From Brassica napus (lineage: Eukaryota; Streptophyta; Magnoliopsida; Brassicales; Brassicaceae), in assembly GCF_020379485.1 (NCBI RefSeq), contig NC_063444.1, positions 1,126,652-1,190,651 of the forward strand: a stretch of DNA of 64,000 nucleotides, written 5' to 3'. The notes below the pieces were generated by a model that did not search any database, was not told the DNA's origin, and worked only from the letters and a program-made list of their open reading frames with translations. A program made the translations under genes and the position numbers. Of this stretch, positions 33,623-44,931 are shown in pieces. Numbering within the stretch: position 1 is the stretch's first letter; every line of letters starts with the position of its first letter.

Positions 33623-35512
33623 ATGTCGTCGTTCAATCTATTCTCCACCCCACAACAGCCCCAGCAACAAACAACAACTCCTTCTCCCTTTCAAACTCAG
33701 CCACAACAGCCCTCGTTTCAGCCGCAGACCAATTCCTTCTTCTCCCAACCTCCACAGCAGCAGAATCAAACGCCGTCGTTTCAGCCGCAACAGTTCCAAC
33801 AACAACAACAACCACAACAGCAAGTACAGCAGCTGTATCTCTTCACGAACGATAAAGCCCCGGCGAGTTACGGCACCAAGTGGGCAGATCTTCACCCCGA
33901 TTCTCAAAAACTCCTCCTCCAGATCGAGTAAGTTCATAAAGTCGATTCCTTTATGTCCTTAGGCTTGCTCTAGAGTGATAAAGTCGATTCCTTTATATCA
34001 TTAGGCTTGCTCTAGAGTGATAAAGTCTGAATCTTTTTTGTTTGTTTGTTTGTGTGAATCCTTTTAGAGGGAAGATATTGGAGTACAGAAGCGAGAGTCA
34101 GAGGTTAGACCAATGCAGTCGTCTTTACGATTCCTCTGTTTCAACCGAAGGGTTCGAGTTCGATGCAAGCCGCATTGTTCAGGTCTTTTGGATGATCCCA
34201 TCTCTTTATTCTTATTGGTTAATCTCAGTCTTGTGTTAAAGTTTGGTTCTTTTTTTGTAGGAGCTTGGTGGGATTAACACTACAATGGACAGACAAAAAG
34301 CTGTTCTCCACGAGCTTATGGTGGTTGTTAAAGCCATGCTGCGTGATTCCGAGGTTGCTGTTCGGTCTTTCATTATGCTACAGCCAAGATTCCCTCAATC
34401 TAAGCCAGCTGGAGGAGGAGGAGCTGCTGCTGGTTCTGAGGCGCAGGGAGCTAATCCGGCTGCTGCTTCTTCCTCTGGTCATCAACAGCAAGGAGTTGCT
34501 TCCGTTGTTCAAGTTTCTGATTTTTACCGTGGGGTTCCGAGGAAGCCCACTGTTTTCTTACAGCAGACGGTTGCGAGGTTTGAGAAGTATCTAGGCGAGT
34601 GTAGACAGTGGGTTGAGGAGCTGGAGCAGCTGCTTGCTTTGGATTCCGACAAGTTTAGTCGGCGCGTTTCTCTTTTGGAGTCTCTTCCGAAAGTCATCTC
34701 TAATGTCCATGACTTCTTTGTTCATGTCGCTGCTAAGGTTGAGAATATTCACCAATACATTGAGTCGATGAGGACGGCGTATCTTGCTGACCAGCGGCGG
34801 AGAGGAGAGTGCCATGACCCGTTTCTTGAGGCTGATCGGAGGGAAACAGCGAAACAAGAAGCTGCTGCTAAAAGAGTCCACCCAACTCTTCATCTACCTG
34901 CTAACACTACTACAGTTACACAAACCTCAACCCAAGTTGCTGGATTGATTACCAGCTCAAATGCTCCACCAGCATCTGCAGCCTTTCCAACACCAAACTC
35001 TTCTTCAGGAGGTGGGTTGTTTCTTAGCACGCCTGCTTCTTCTGCACCTGCGACTTCTCTATTTGCTACACCATCTTCTGCTGCTCCTAGCTCTTCTTTG
35101 TTTGGACCAACAACTACTCCTTCGCAGACACCACTCTTTGGTTCTTCACCGGCTTCTACGTTTGGTTCTGCTCCATCTTTGTTTGGACAGCCAACTCCAT
35201 CTATTGCTGCTACTCCTTCACAGTTTGCAGGTACAAAGACGTGACACGATTCCTAAATTCTCATAGGATACAGTTTGCATCAAGTTTGTTTTTGTCTGTA
35301 GTCTCAAGTTGTGTTATTACCTGTTTCCCCCTTTAGGTATTACACCGGGTTCAGGAGCCAGCTTCGGTTCTATGACTGTAAGTACCATTTTGTTGCATCT
35401 ATGTGACTCAATCTATCTAACGACTGCATTCAATTCAATGCATAACTGAACTTGTTTTTCTCTTTCACTGCAGAAATACTCAAGGCCAAAATCTAGAACT
35501 TCCCGCCGTTAG
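33623..35512 (+). CDS. NUP58: Nucleoporin NUP58
   Basis: Five exons (33623-33927, 34068-34182, 34261-35230, 35337-35377, 35474-35512) give 489 residues. It belongs to the central channel of the nuclear pore (the NUP62-NUP58-NUP54 complex), where FG repeats bind transport receptors. The N-terminus is Gln-rich (MSSFNLFSTPQQPQQQ). A helical core of about 110-330 (LFTNDKAPASYGTKWADLHP, then FEKYLGECRQWVEELEQLLA) forms the coiled-coil assembly region. The tail has LFG/TFG repeats (LFGPT, LFGSS, TFGSAPSLFGQ). It ends in a basic KYSRPKSRTSRR. An in-frame ATG 31 codons upstream (33,530) could extend it, but MSSFN gives a normal start. Intron 1 carries a tandem repeat. It matches At4g37130 by sequence and order. 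Confidence 0.93.
33936..34027. repeat. 42-bp tandem repeat in NUP58 intron 1
   Basis: ATAAAGTCGATTCCTTTAT and AGGCTTGCTCTAGAGTG occur twice at a 42-base period, followed by a partial third unit. The array starts nine bases after the exon 1 boundary, so a small change in copy number would alter the intron length only. Confidence 0.9.
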
Positions 35513-35883
35513 CAACTGGATTCTTCTCAAGTTCCATCTCTCAGCCTAACCACACATCATCACATCTCTTGAGAGTTCATCTATTTCGCTTGGTGTTGTT
35601 TAGTTCGGTGAAAGTGGGAAACAAAACTCCCCCCATAATCTTATGCACCAGTTTGTATCCTATGTTCGTTATTTATTGAATTGATGATTTAATGTTATCA
35701 GAAGCAGTCACAGGGCACAAGAGTGTATCATCTTACTCATATCATCTTGACAATGTTTTTGTTGTAGTAATCTTATTCATATAATCATCCATCCCATGAA
35801 CATGTAGTCTATCATGGCGGTGGAAACTTAAATTATTTTTTTCATAATATAAATGACAATAATGATGTCATTTTTAGCCTTGT

Positions 35884-36989
35884 TTATGCATATTTATCAG
35901 CAATCTTTAGTAGACGGTCACAGAGCTCAAGTGGCTTGGAGAACATTGGCATGTGATCTGCATCTTTGATCTCCATCACTTCTTTAACCGGGAAATTATC
36001 TATAATCCATCGCTGAAATTCTTTGGTTAAACTTTTATCTTCTCCGCATATGACATACACACGAGTAACCGAACCATATCCTTCCTCGGTTAAGCTTTTG
36101 GTCCCCGTCAGGTTACTGGTAACCGCCGGTCCAACTCTCACCAACATTTTGGCCAGCTCAAAATCCTAACAATCGACAAAAATAAATATTTCAAATTTAA
36201 TCAAAAAATAAAATGAATAAATAAATAAAAATATTCATAAAACTGGTCTTGACAACAAAAAAAAAAAGTATTTTTGTTAAGTCTTACTTCAACAGGTGAA
36301 AGTTGGTACATGTACTTGGCCAAGAACTTGGTTCCAAGAAATACAGACGTTAGAGGACGTTCATGTGTTCCGTATGTCCCAAACTCCATGTTTGAACTTT
36401 CTTCTTCCGTAAAACTCTCTAGATACTGCCATAACTCACATAAGCCGCGAATCACCAATGATATGATATGTTTTTTTTTGTTGAAATGTAATTTATTTAT
36501 CAACAAAGAATAAAATATATTGTACAAAGGAATTTAGCAAAATACTATACCGTTTCCTTATTGTTAAATCTACTATTTAGTCACATTTCTCTCAAAAATA
36601 TTACCAATAGAAGTATAATAAGTTTTGGATCATACCTTTTCAAAAGTGTAAGAAGGTGGATTCGTTATGTCCGGCATGAACGACGCTACAAAAACAGCAA
36701 CAGAGATCTTACTTGGAAACATGTCGGCTGCAAGACCAACCGATGGTCCTCCTAGGCTATGCGCGACGAGGATGGCCTTATCATCTGAGTCAAAAGACTC
36801 GAGAACCTTAAGCAATGGTTTGGTGTAATCTTCAAGCGACTGAATCTCTTCCACTCTGCTCATGTTGACACCAGAAGCCGTTAGATCCAGGACAGTCACA
36901 CGGTGTCCTGAAGCTTCCAGCACCGGTTTGACCTTGTACCAGCACCACGCGCCATGGCAACCTCCGTGAACCAGCACATATTGCTTCAT
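35884..36989 (-). CDS. MES9: Methylesterase, MES9-like (SABP2 family)
   Basis: Three exons (36989-36636, 36425-36288, 36165-35884) give 257 residues, the normal size. It is an alpha/beta hydrolase with the catalytic triad visible as Ser78 (LVAHSLGG), Asp207 (ICGEDKS) and His235 (DADHMPM). The oxyanion-hole motif [12 protein letters not shown] is at the start. MES enzymes of this clade demethylate methyl salicylate, methyl jasmonate and methyl-IAA, releasing active hormone in the cytosol. It corresponds to At4g37150 (MES9) in order; the adjacent At4g37140 (MES20) copy is not present here. The start is fixed by the conserved [10 protein letters not shown]. Confidence 0.92.
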
Positions 36990-38076
36990 TTTTTCTCTAT
37001 TTTTTTTTTTCTTCCTCTAATTGTTGTGGTCGTGTTGTGAGGTTCTTCATTTATGGGTTGGGGACAGTTTCACATTGGATTGTCACTTTCAAAAGGGTTT
37101 ATGATTGATTAACTTGGACACGTCGATCCACTAGAGATAAGGCATTACTACCTCGTGTCTAAATTCAAAAGTTTTTTAACCAAGCTAGTGGGAAAACTGT
37201 ACGTAGGACAGTCTTGTTTTGTCTGTTATGAGTCCACCCGGTTAATTATATACGCAAACCCATGTTTTAGAATTATGTTTTTTTTTTAATAACTTTGGTG
37301 CGTTCTCAAAAGCTTTCTATGCTCAATCACTACTCACCATGAGACCCTCAAAATCTATATTTTTTTGCATTTCGGATGGCCGGACTCGAACCCTGTGATC
37401 CATTTACCACAAGAGCTGGAGGTTCCGTTTTTAGAAATATGTTAATCACTACCATTGACATTATTGAACTCAAATATTTACAAAAAGGTCTACTGAATTG
37501 ATTTTTTGGTTATATATATTAAGAATCTCTTTGTGGAAGTTTTTGCTTGGTTTAGGGTTAGCTAATTAGGTTATGTATGTTCTCTGTACATTTGATCAAT
37601 TGATTAATAAAAGGAGATTAATTTGTTATATTCATTCGCTCTCGTTTGCTGATTACGTACATAAAGCCAAACCAAAGCCTGCAGCAACAAAGTCGAATTC
37701 ATTTTTAGAAGTCTTTTTGTGTTTGATTGGTACATAATGATGGAATGTGTACACTCATGCACTGATGGTATCGTAATGGAATTGTGCTATGATAATAAAA
37801 TACGTTAATAGTTTCTCAAAATATGATATAACTAAATATATTTTTTTTATCAATTTTAGATGCATGAACATTTCCCAAAAATATACAAATCATAAGACAG
37901 GAAAAAAAGTTTTCCTTTGTTTTTGTCTGTTTATTGAAAAAATCAATGAGGTTTACGTATTGATTACGTTTGTATTTTTTCCCCCACTCTCACTTTTGAA
38001 AAAAGCACCCTTCATTTTGACCTAATTAAACAAAGAAGAAAAAAAACAATAATAGTATATGTGGAATATATCATAT
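36990..38076. other. Intergenic region between MES9 and SKS15
   Basis: AT-rich DNA holding a tRNA-like SINE scrap at 37,361-37,426. No gene is supported. Short repeats and T tracts dominate. Confidence 0.5.
37361..37426 (-). mobile_element. tRNA-like SINE head scrap
   Basis: The minus strand reads an A box-like TTGTGGTAAATGG and a B box GGTTCGAGTCC, followed by CGAAATGCAAAAAAA. The promoter spacing and terminal A run fit a severely shortened SINE. It cannot be folded as a functional tRNA. Confidence 0.55.
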
Positions 38077-40318
38077 CTAACTAGGGCGTTTGGCTTGGCC
38101 GCAATAAAGAGCGTTAAGAGGTGGGTCAACTTCAGTGTAAAGAGACTTCTCATCGTTCCAAACGCGAACGTAGAGCTCTTGTCCTAAATATCTCCTCGAC
38201 CATATCTGTGACCTTAAGTTCCACATACCTTTGTTATCCAACGACACTAATATGCTTGTCCATGATAACGGATACACCTTCACACACACAATGATCATTA
38301 GATTCAATCATTTTATTTCATATCCCATTTTGAGATTTTTAAAAAAATTATTTACCTGAAAAGTGTGCCTTGCAACAGCATCAGACAAGTTGTAACGTTT
38401 CCTCATGGTCACATTCCATGTCCCTGACCCGTATCTGACAAAAAATAATCAATTTCGGTTTATGTTGTAAATAACCGGACCCGGTTTAGATAGATCAGAG
38501 AGGGCAAGGTAAGGTGCTTACCCGACAAGAAAGGCGCTAGTACCATCCATATGCCACGATTGAATTGATCTCTCGTCGTTTTGGAAAACAATTTCAACAA
38601 ACTCGTGGAGCTCAACATCGAAAACCGATGTACCAAAATGAGCTGGTCCGATCGTAGGAGTGCTAAGCATTGTCTTGAAATCAAACACACCCGAAATGTT
38701 GTACCAATCGGCAAGTTTCAACGGTGTCGCTGGATTGAGGTATGATATTCGGTTTACCGTGTACCGAAGCTTCCCGTAGATCATCGTAGCCGCATTGGCT
38801 AGGATTAGAGTCCGGTTTATCGGTATGGTACCATAATGAAATGATCCTTGTGGGTTTGGTCTTGCAGCATTTGCCGTCAAATTCATCCTAAAATACATCA
38901 TTAAATCAAATTAAACATAACCGGTTTTTACGGTTTGGTTTGCTATTATTGTACCTGATGGTTCTTGCTTGTTTCATAGACCAGTGGATATGATAAGTAG
39001 GACCAACGGGAAGGGGGCCAGAGACGGCGTTTTTGGAGCCTAGGTAACGAAGACTCGCGGTTGTGTTTAGTATAGGTTTGGTAAACCGGGTCGAAGCCAC
39101 GATGTAATAGTCTCTCACTGAAGCTTTTAAAGTGACCAGGACGGTCACGGACTGACCAACGTGGACGTCAAGGGATTCATAGGTTTCCTGAAGAGTGTGA
39201 GCGCCTTCTACTTCAATGAGGCTCATTGTGTGGTCTTGAATCCTAAAGTTTATCGATGTTGCTATACCGACATTTGATACCCGAAACTTGTATGTTTTGC
39301 CTAGCGAAAATACATAACAAACTACTATTAGACCATCCATGAAATGTTACAAAAAAAGAGGATCATGATGGGGTTTTATGTGATGACATTACCTTGTTCA
39401 CCAGTAAAGATTAAACCCTTAGAAACACCATTGATGAGAAGAGCATCAGGAAGAGGAAGTGCATAGCCTGCGTCAAGCCGCTTTCGTAAATCCTAACAAT
39501 AGTTAAAAAAAAAAAAAGCATTAGGCGTATACACATTGTAAGAAATGGCATGTGCACTCGTACATAACTTCTTGTTTGTTTTGTATTTTGTGTTTGGAAT
39601 ATGTACCTTGTGGCTCATTTTGAACCAGTCAGTGACGAGGAGGGTGAAGTCGCCATCTGGGGTAGGATAAGGAGTGGTAATAACGGATCTCTGGTTAATG
39701 TTGAGAGCCCCAAAAGCACCACTGGCTCTGTGCATCGACGTGGAAGCGAAGTAAGTGTAAGTACCGATTTGGTCTTTAAGTTGAAACTGATAAGTCCAGT
39801 TCGAGTTTGGTTGGATCGGACAGTTTGTTCCTAGTACTCCGTCTTGCCACGATGTCCTCCTCTGCTTCACTCCATTCCTACACATATTTACAACATACCT
39901 ATAAGTATACTTATCCCCAAATATAGTAGCTCAACTGGTTATAAGATTATTTACCAGGTGATGAGGAAAGGTTCGTCGAGCTTGTTGATGAGATTAACAA
40001 CAATGTTGTTGTTTGTGACAGCTTCAATCGGTGGACCAGGGAACTGTCCATTGATAAGAATAACCTAAACACGCCAAAATATAGAAAATACATCAATTAA
40101 TGTCAATTTCTCTTAACAGCGGTACTAAATCTAATGTATAAAAATCAAAGTCTATATATTTATACCTGTTGAGGAACACCTAAAGGAGATCTTGTTCCAT
40201 AAGTAACAGTCCAAGTGTAGAACAAATATGGATCTTCTGCACTAACCAAAACAGAGCCGAGCCAAAATAACAAGCTTCCTATGAATAACTTACATTGTAG
40301 GAGACTGGTCGGTTTCAT
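38077..40318 (-). CDS. SKS15: SKU5-similar multicopper-oxidase-like glycoprotein (SKS15-like)
   Basis: Eight exons (40318-40166, 40064-39955, 39877-39607, 39492-39393, 39300-38955, 38887-38522, 38434-38356, 38277-38077) join in frame to 541 residues. An N-terminal signal peptide (LLQCKLFIGSLLFWLGSVLV) precedes three cupredoxin domains (FPGPPIEAVTNNNIVVNL; SGPLPVGPTYHIHWSM; IVFQNDERSIQSWHMDGTSA). The copper-ligand motif is degenerate. HWHG is ITWNG, and WYHAH is replaced by a TYFASTSMHR stretch, as in SKU5/pollen-specific NTP303-like proteins that have lost oxidase copper sites. Such proteins act in the cell wall during directional or tip growth. The C-terminus ends QAKRPS without an obvious GPI signal, as in most SKS members. 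Several N-glycosylation sequons (NTTA, NRTL, NVT, NLS) are present. The match is At4g37160. Confidence 0.92.
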
Positions 40319-41862
40319 TTTTGCAAGGCAAGTAGAAGCAAATCTTGATCTCTCTCAAGATTTCGATTTGTCTATGTTTTAAGGTTCGACGTAAGTCCAA
40401 TCTTAAGTCAGAGATACTAATTACGTGTTAGTGTTTTATTAATAAGTTTGTCAGCGTGGACGACGTGAATCCCCATGCATCACACGGAAGCCTCCATAAG
40501 CTATTTTGCGGCGTACTTCATGCAAATGCTTGCCTTGAGACTTGAGAGAACTTTTACATTTAATGTAACACCATATAGATTGCGATTTGGAATTATAATT
40601 GAAATGTTTACTCTATTTTTTCTTAAATTGCCAAGTTTCTTTGTCGGCAAGAGATCTTCATTTTTAAAATGTTTCTAATAAAAAAAAACAATTGTTTCTC
40701 AAAAACCAGCTATAAAGTTAAGAGCTATTTGTGCTGACCTAGTGTGATATTACGTATTACATACAGCTAATTAATACTATAATTATATCAAAGTAAAAAC
40801 TGTAATCGACAAAACGTAGATCGATGTCTAAGAAGCGCCGGTGTCTAAGTATCGAAAAACACTAAGATGGCTTTGCAACCAAATATTTTGTAGTAACAAC
40901 ATTTATTCAACAATATATAAACTAAAATGAGTTGTTGGAGTGACTCAACAATATATAAACTAAAATGAGTTGTTGGAGTGACTCAAGTACTACCGTTCCA
41001 GTAGTTGATTGATACACACGAAACCCATGTCCGGTAGGGCTCCGTAGAAGCAGATTTTGTAAGGCTGTATAGATATTTTTGGGTTCAAGAAATAAATAAA
41101 AAACTGTATGCAATGGGTGTGTGTTTAGAGATTTGACTTTGGAGTTGCAAATTCAAACTAAAGAAATAATTAACAAACGTGTGAAAATGAAGATCTTGAT
41201 CTATATGTGGTTAACTTATTTTGTTCCCGCCAGCATCGAATGCTCAAAATAAATTCGGTTGACTTTTGATTTGATGTATGCACATAGATTCTATAGGAGT
41301 AATATATATAATTAACAAATCAAGATCACATAATTAAGTCTTATAATTAATTAAAGCATAAAGAGTTCTTCTATCTCAAAAAATTCCAGTGTGGATTAAC
41401 TTTGTTAGTATAAAAATAAATAAAAGAAGGTGGAGTCAAAGCATTTGCTAATGACTCGGAAACATGAGACATGGTGATGCATCCCTCCCTACAACAGATC
41501 ACATTGAGGGAAGAGAAAGAAACTCTTATTATTAACCACCCATGGTTTCGTTACCAGTAAGCTCGATTGTACCATGTGAATCTATATCCTAATGTATTTA
41601 TACGACATAATGTATTTGTACTTACATTATTAATGCATGCATGTGTTTGTATGCGTCCTCATTCCTCATCTTCCGAAACCTATCTTGAGACTACAAAATC
41701 TTATTAGTGCTTTTGTTCCTTAATCTCTCTAATGCTTTGATTATATGTACATTATTAAGCTTCTAGAAAACATTAATCTTAAACATAATACAATCTACAA
41801 TTTTTCTGCTAGTTTGCAACCTTAGTGGGTGGACATGGATGTACCAAAAGTAGTTATATTCG
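40319..41862. other. Intergenic region between SKS15 and the PPR gene
   Basis: AT-rich, without a supported gene. It includes the 38-base tandem duplication at 40,909-40,986. Confidence 0.5.
40909..40986. repeat. Perfect 38-bp tandem duplication
   Basis: CAATATATAAACTAAAATGA followed by GTTGTTGGAGTGACTCAA occurs twice without mismatch, so the duplication is recent or has been kept uniform by slippage. Confidence 0.92.
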
Positions 41863-43920
41863 TTACCAATAGTCTCTACAAGAACATTGTCCATTTTCAA
41901 AGCAATGAAACCGAGCAGAGTCTCTAACCGTTATCTTCCTCTTCGTAATCTTCGATATAAACTTAATAGCACTGTGACAATCAACACAAGACCTCAAGTT
42001 CTTGAACACCTTAACCCCCGTTCCTTCTGGCGTCGACAGAATCGCAAACGCAACAGCGAGCTTCTCGCTATGGTACACAAGATTCTCTTCCTTCTGCTCA
42101 TCTTCTACGTCGTGCAACACAAGACTCGTAGCCGGAACGTACCCTTCTTCTTTCATCTTCTCCCTCAGCTCGCCCAAGTACTCAACTATTTGTTCATGCA
42201 TTGGATGCGAAGTATCCCCCGCTATAAACACGTGATGCTTACGTTTTACCTCGGTCCAGCTCGAACCGGGCGTTTTGGTGATTCCGGTTTGGTTCATTCT
42301 CTTTCTCATTCTCCCTTCTTCCTCCCATTTCCCTGCCGCTGCATAGATGTTAGCCATTGTGACATAAGTAGCTGGATTCTCCGGTTCTATCTCGAACAGC
42401 TCTCGAGCCGCTTCCTCCGCTAGATCAACGTTCCCGTGAGTGCTGCACCCGCCGAGCACAGAGGCCCATAGAAACTTACTCGGTTTCATCGGCATTTCGC
42501 TGATGACGTCTTTCACCTCCTCGAATCTTCCGGACCGAGCTAACAGATCAACAAGACAAGTGTAGTGATCATCTGTATGAGACATCCCGTGCTTCTCTGT
42601 TATCGAATGGAAGTACTCGAGTCCCTTCTCGACCAGCCCTGCATGAGTACAAGCGGAGAGGACGTTCACAAAGGTAATGTGATCAGGTTTGGTTCCAGAT
42701 TCAAGAAGCAAGTCGAAGTACTTTAACGCCTTCTCAGGCTCCCCGTTCTGCGCATACCCGCCGATCAAAGAAGTCCAAGAAAACAAATCAGGTTTATCAC
42801 ATCCATCAACAACGCGTTTCGCGCTCTCCATGTTTCCACATTTTGTATACAAATCCACAAGAGAGCTCGACGCAAAGGAGTAAGGATCATACCCGACTCT
42901 CGTCATGTATCCATGAACCTGCTTCCCAACTTCCTCTGTAGTGAGATCAGTGCAAGCGTTCAAAACTCCAGCAAAAGTGTACTCATTAGGCCGTGCATTA
43001 GAACCTATCAACTCAGAGAACAAAGAGAACCCTTCGCGCCATCTACGAGACTTGAAGTATCTATCTATCATCGACGTCCACGAGACGACATCTTTGACAA
43101 CTATCTTATCAAAGATGCGTCTCGCTTCGTCGATATAACCACATTTTCCATACATATCCATCAAAGAACTCCAAAGAACCTCATCCGAATCCAAACCAGC
43201 TCGAACCAAATGCCCATGAATCTCCCTCCCTCTACGGATACAAGCAATCTCAGCAGCGGCAGACACCGCGCTCGAAACAGTGAAAACATTAGCTTTCGAA
43301 TCCCGTTCCTTCTGCATCAGGCTATACATCCTCAACGCCTCTTCAGGCTGATCTCTCTTACCATACCCATTAACCATAGCCGTCCACGAATAGCTATCTC
43401 TCTCAGGCATTTCATCGAACACCTTCCTGGCTTCCTCGACCAGCCCAGCCTCCTCGTAACCGTTCACCATCACGTTCCACGAACAAACATCTCTCTGCCG
43501 CATTTCGTCGAACACCTTCCGCGCGTCAACCAAGCTCCCGCATTTCGCGTACATTCTCATCAGGCGGTTACATATAACGACGCCGGGAACAAACCCAGAG
43601 GCTATAATGTGTCGATGCACTTTCTTACCTTCTTCAATGGCGCGTCTTTGTGTGCAGATTTGGATTAGGTTGCAGTAAGTAGAAGCAGGCGGTGGTTTCT
43701 TTGCTCGACTCAGAAGCTGAACAGCTTCGATCAATTGCCTCTGCTCGCAGAGAACATCAATTGCTTCACTAAATCTCTTACCTTTACATAATCGCTCGAC
43801 GACACTAACGCCTTCTTGATTCGAATTGAAGAACTTCTTCTCGGGGAATCGCTTCATTGAGGCGTAAGAAGATGACATAGTCACAAAAGTACTTAACTTT
43901 CTCGCAATCGTTTGATTCAT
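41863..43920 (-). CDS. Pentatricopeptide repeat protein, PLS class with E/E+/DYW domain
   Basis: An intronless gene encoding 685 residues from MNQTIARKLSTFV. A longer frame starts at 44,013 (MLPSCC...) but lacks a better targeting sequence. The N-terminus is basic and Ser/Thr-rich, fitting organelle import, probably mitochondrial. About a dozen P-, L- and S-type repeats follow (ASTYCNLIQICTQRRAIEEG; DVCSWNVMVNGYEEAGLVEE; DVVSWTSMIDRYFKSRRWRE; DLFSWTSLIGGYAQNGEPEK). Next comes the E/E+ region (PGSSWTEVKRKHHVF), then a complete DYW deaminase-like domain with HSEKLAVAF (HxE) and CVDCHSAIKF (CxxC) zinc/catalytic motifs, ending CSCRDYW. DYW proteins carry out C-to-U editing at specific organellar sites. 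The target site here is unknown. It matches At4g37170 by order. Confidence 0.92.
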   Translation of the reverse strand: MNQTIARKLSTFVTMSSSYASMKRFPEKKFFNSNQEGVSVVERLCKGKRFSEAIDVLCEQRQLIEAVQLLSRAKKPPPASTYCNLIQICTQRRAIEEGKKVHRHIIASGFVPGVVICNRLMRMYAKCGSLVDARKVFDEMRQRDVCSWNVMVNGYEEAGLVEEARKVFDEMPERDSYSWTAMVNGYGKRDQPEEALRMYSLMQKERDSKANVFTVSSAVSAAAEIACIRRGREIHGHLVRAGLDSDEVLWSSLMDMYGKCGYIDEARRIFDKIVVKDVVSWTSMIDRYFKSRRWREGFSLFSELIGSNARPNEYTFAGVLNACTDLTTEEVGKQVHGYMTRVGYDPYSFASSSLVDLYTKCGNMESAKRVVDGCDKPDLFSWTSLIGGYAQNGEPEKALKYFDLLLESGTKPDHITFVNVLSACTHAGLVEKGLEYFHSITEKHGMSHTDDHYTCLVDLLARSGRFEEVKDVISEMPMKPSKFLWASVLGGCSTHGNVDLAEEAARELFEIEPENPATYVTMANIYAAAGKWEEEGRMRKRMNQTGITKTPGSSWTEVKRKHHVFIAGDTSHPMHEQIVEYLGELREKMKEEGYVPATSLVLHDVEDEQKEENLVYHSEKLAVAFAILSTPEGTGVKVFKNLRSCVDCHSAIKFISKITKRKITVRDSARFHCFENGQCSCRDYW

Positions 43921-44046
43921 CTTCCACGAAGAAGAAAAAAAAAACAACGGTGGAATGTAAAATTGCAGACTTGTGAAGTAAAGATCTCGTCGCCGGCAAC
44001 ATGACGGCAGCAAAAAAAAATTTAATACACCGAAACGACAAATAGG

Positions 44047-44118
44047 CTGCGTTGCCGGTAATTGAACCCGGGTCTCCTGGGTGAAAGCCAGATACCCTGA
44101 CCGCTAGACGACAACGGA
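44047..44118 (-). tRNA. tRNA-Glu(UUC)-like gene, probably decayed
   Basis: On the minus strand the sequence runs TCCGTTGTCGTCTAGCGGTC, then GGCTTTCACCC with anticodon TTC, GGAGACCCGGGTTCAATTAC and CGGCAACGC. The anticodon arm is perfect and the B box is nearly so. One acceptor pair (C2:C71) and one T-stem pair (G53:A61) are mismatched, and no TTTT terminator follows. It lies just upstream of the PPR gene in the same orientation. It is either a damaged copy or a variant; I favour a non-functional copy. Confidence 0.7.
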
Positions 44119-44698
44119 TTTGTTGTTGACTTTGACTATATAGTAACTATTTCTTTTACCCCTTGAATCACTTTTTTGACTGTTTTTGTTATTAGACAGA
44201 AAAATGGAATTACTATTTATCTTTGTTCCTTTGTTTTGTCAAGAGAAAACAGCATCTTATTGGGTTATTCATCTTTACAAGACGAAACTAAGGCCATCCA
44301 AACACGTTCAGCTTTTTAGTTGTAGAGAATAAAAGAATCATTGAAACTACATGTGTAAACCAACTAACACAACAATTTCTTAAGGAAAGTTGAGTGTGGT
44401 TGATTAAAACATATGTGAAATCATTCGCAAAATTTAGTCTTACTGGTGGATTCAATTCATTAATTCTCCCAACAAATATAACTTCAAATTTATGAGTTTT
44501 ATAATTAGTTTATAAGTTTTAATCGATTCATGGTGATCAAGTTGCTAAAGCCTTCATTTTAAGTTTTGTATTCTGAGATTTTCTTCGGTTATTTCATTCA
44601 TGGTTGGTTAGTACTAACGTTTTAGGTAGACAAAATTAACTATTTTTTTAAGTCCTACTGATTAGTACGGATTTCAGTTCAAGATTCTCAATTGTTAA

Positions 44699-44931
44699 GA
44701 CCATCTCTTTTTATCTCTAAAATATAGTAACTTTGTAATAGAGATGAGTTTTACACCAGTGTATTTCTCTAAAATAGAGATATCTATATATAGAGGAATG
44801 CTATTTCCTCTATAAATAGATAAAAAAAATAGCAATCTCTATTTTAGAGGCAAAAATAGAGATGTGTTGGAGTGATTTTGCTTCTAAATTTCTATTATAG
44901 AGATAGAAATAAAGGTGAGTTGGAAATGCTC
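44699..44931. mobile_element. Tourist-like (PIF/Harbinger) MITE with TAA duplication
   Basis: The left end GACCATCTCTTTTTATCTC and the right end (reverse complement GAGCATTTCCAACTCACC) are inverted, and both sides are flanked by TAA. The interior repeats TCTCTATTTTAGAG-type palindromes. Ends are shared with the larger element at 31,689-33,307, which is a candidate relative of its autonomous source. Confidence 0.82.

Noticed and set aside
41887..43668. Long plus-strand frames up to 251 codons
   Set aside because: They lie antisense to the PPR gene; the minus strand shows complete PPR and DYW motifs.
43921..44013. 31-residue extension (MLPSCCRRRDLYF...) of the PPR protein
   Set aside because: It includes no conserved repeat, and MNQTIARKLSTFV gives a typical organelle presequence. 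It cannot be excluded without transcript data.
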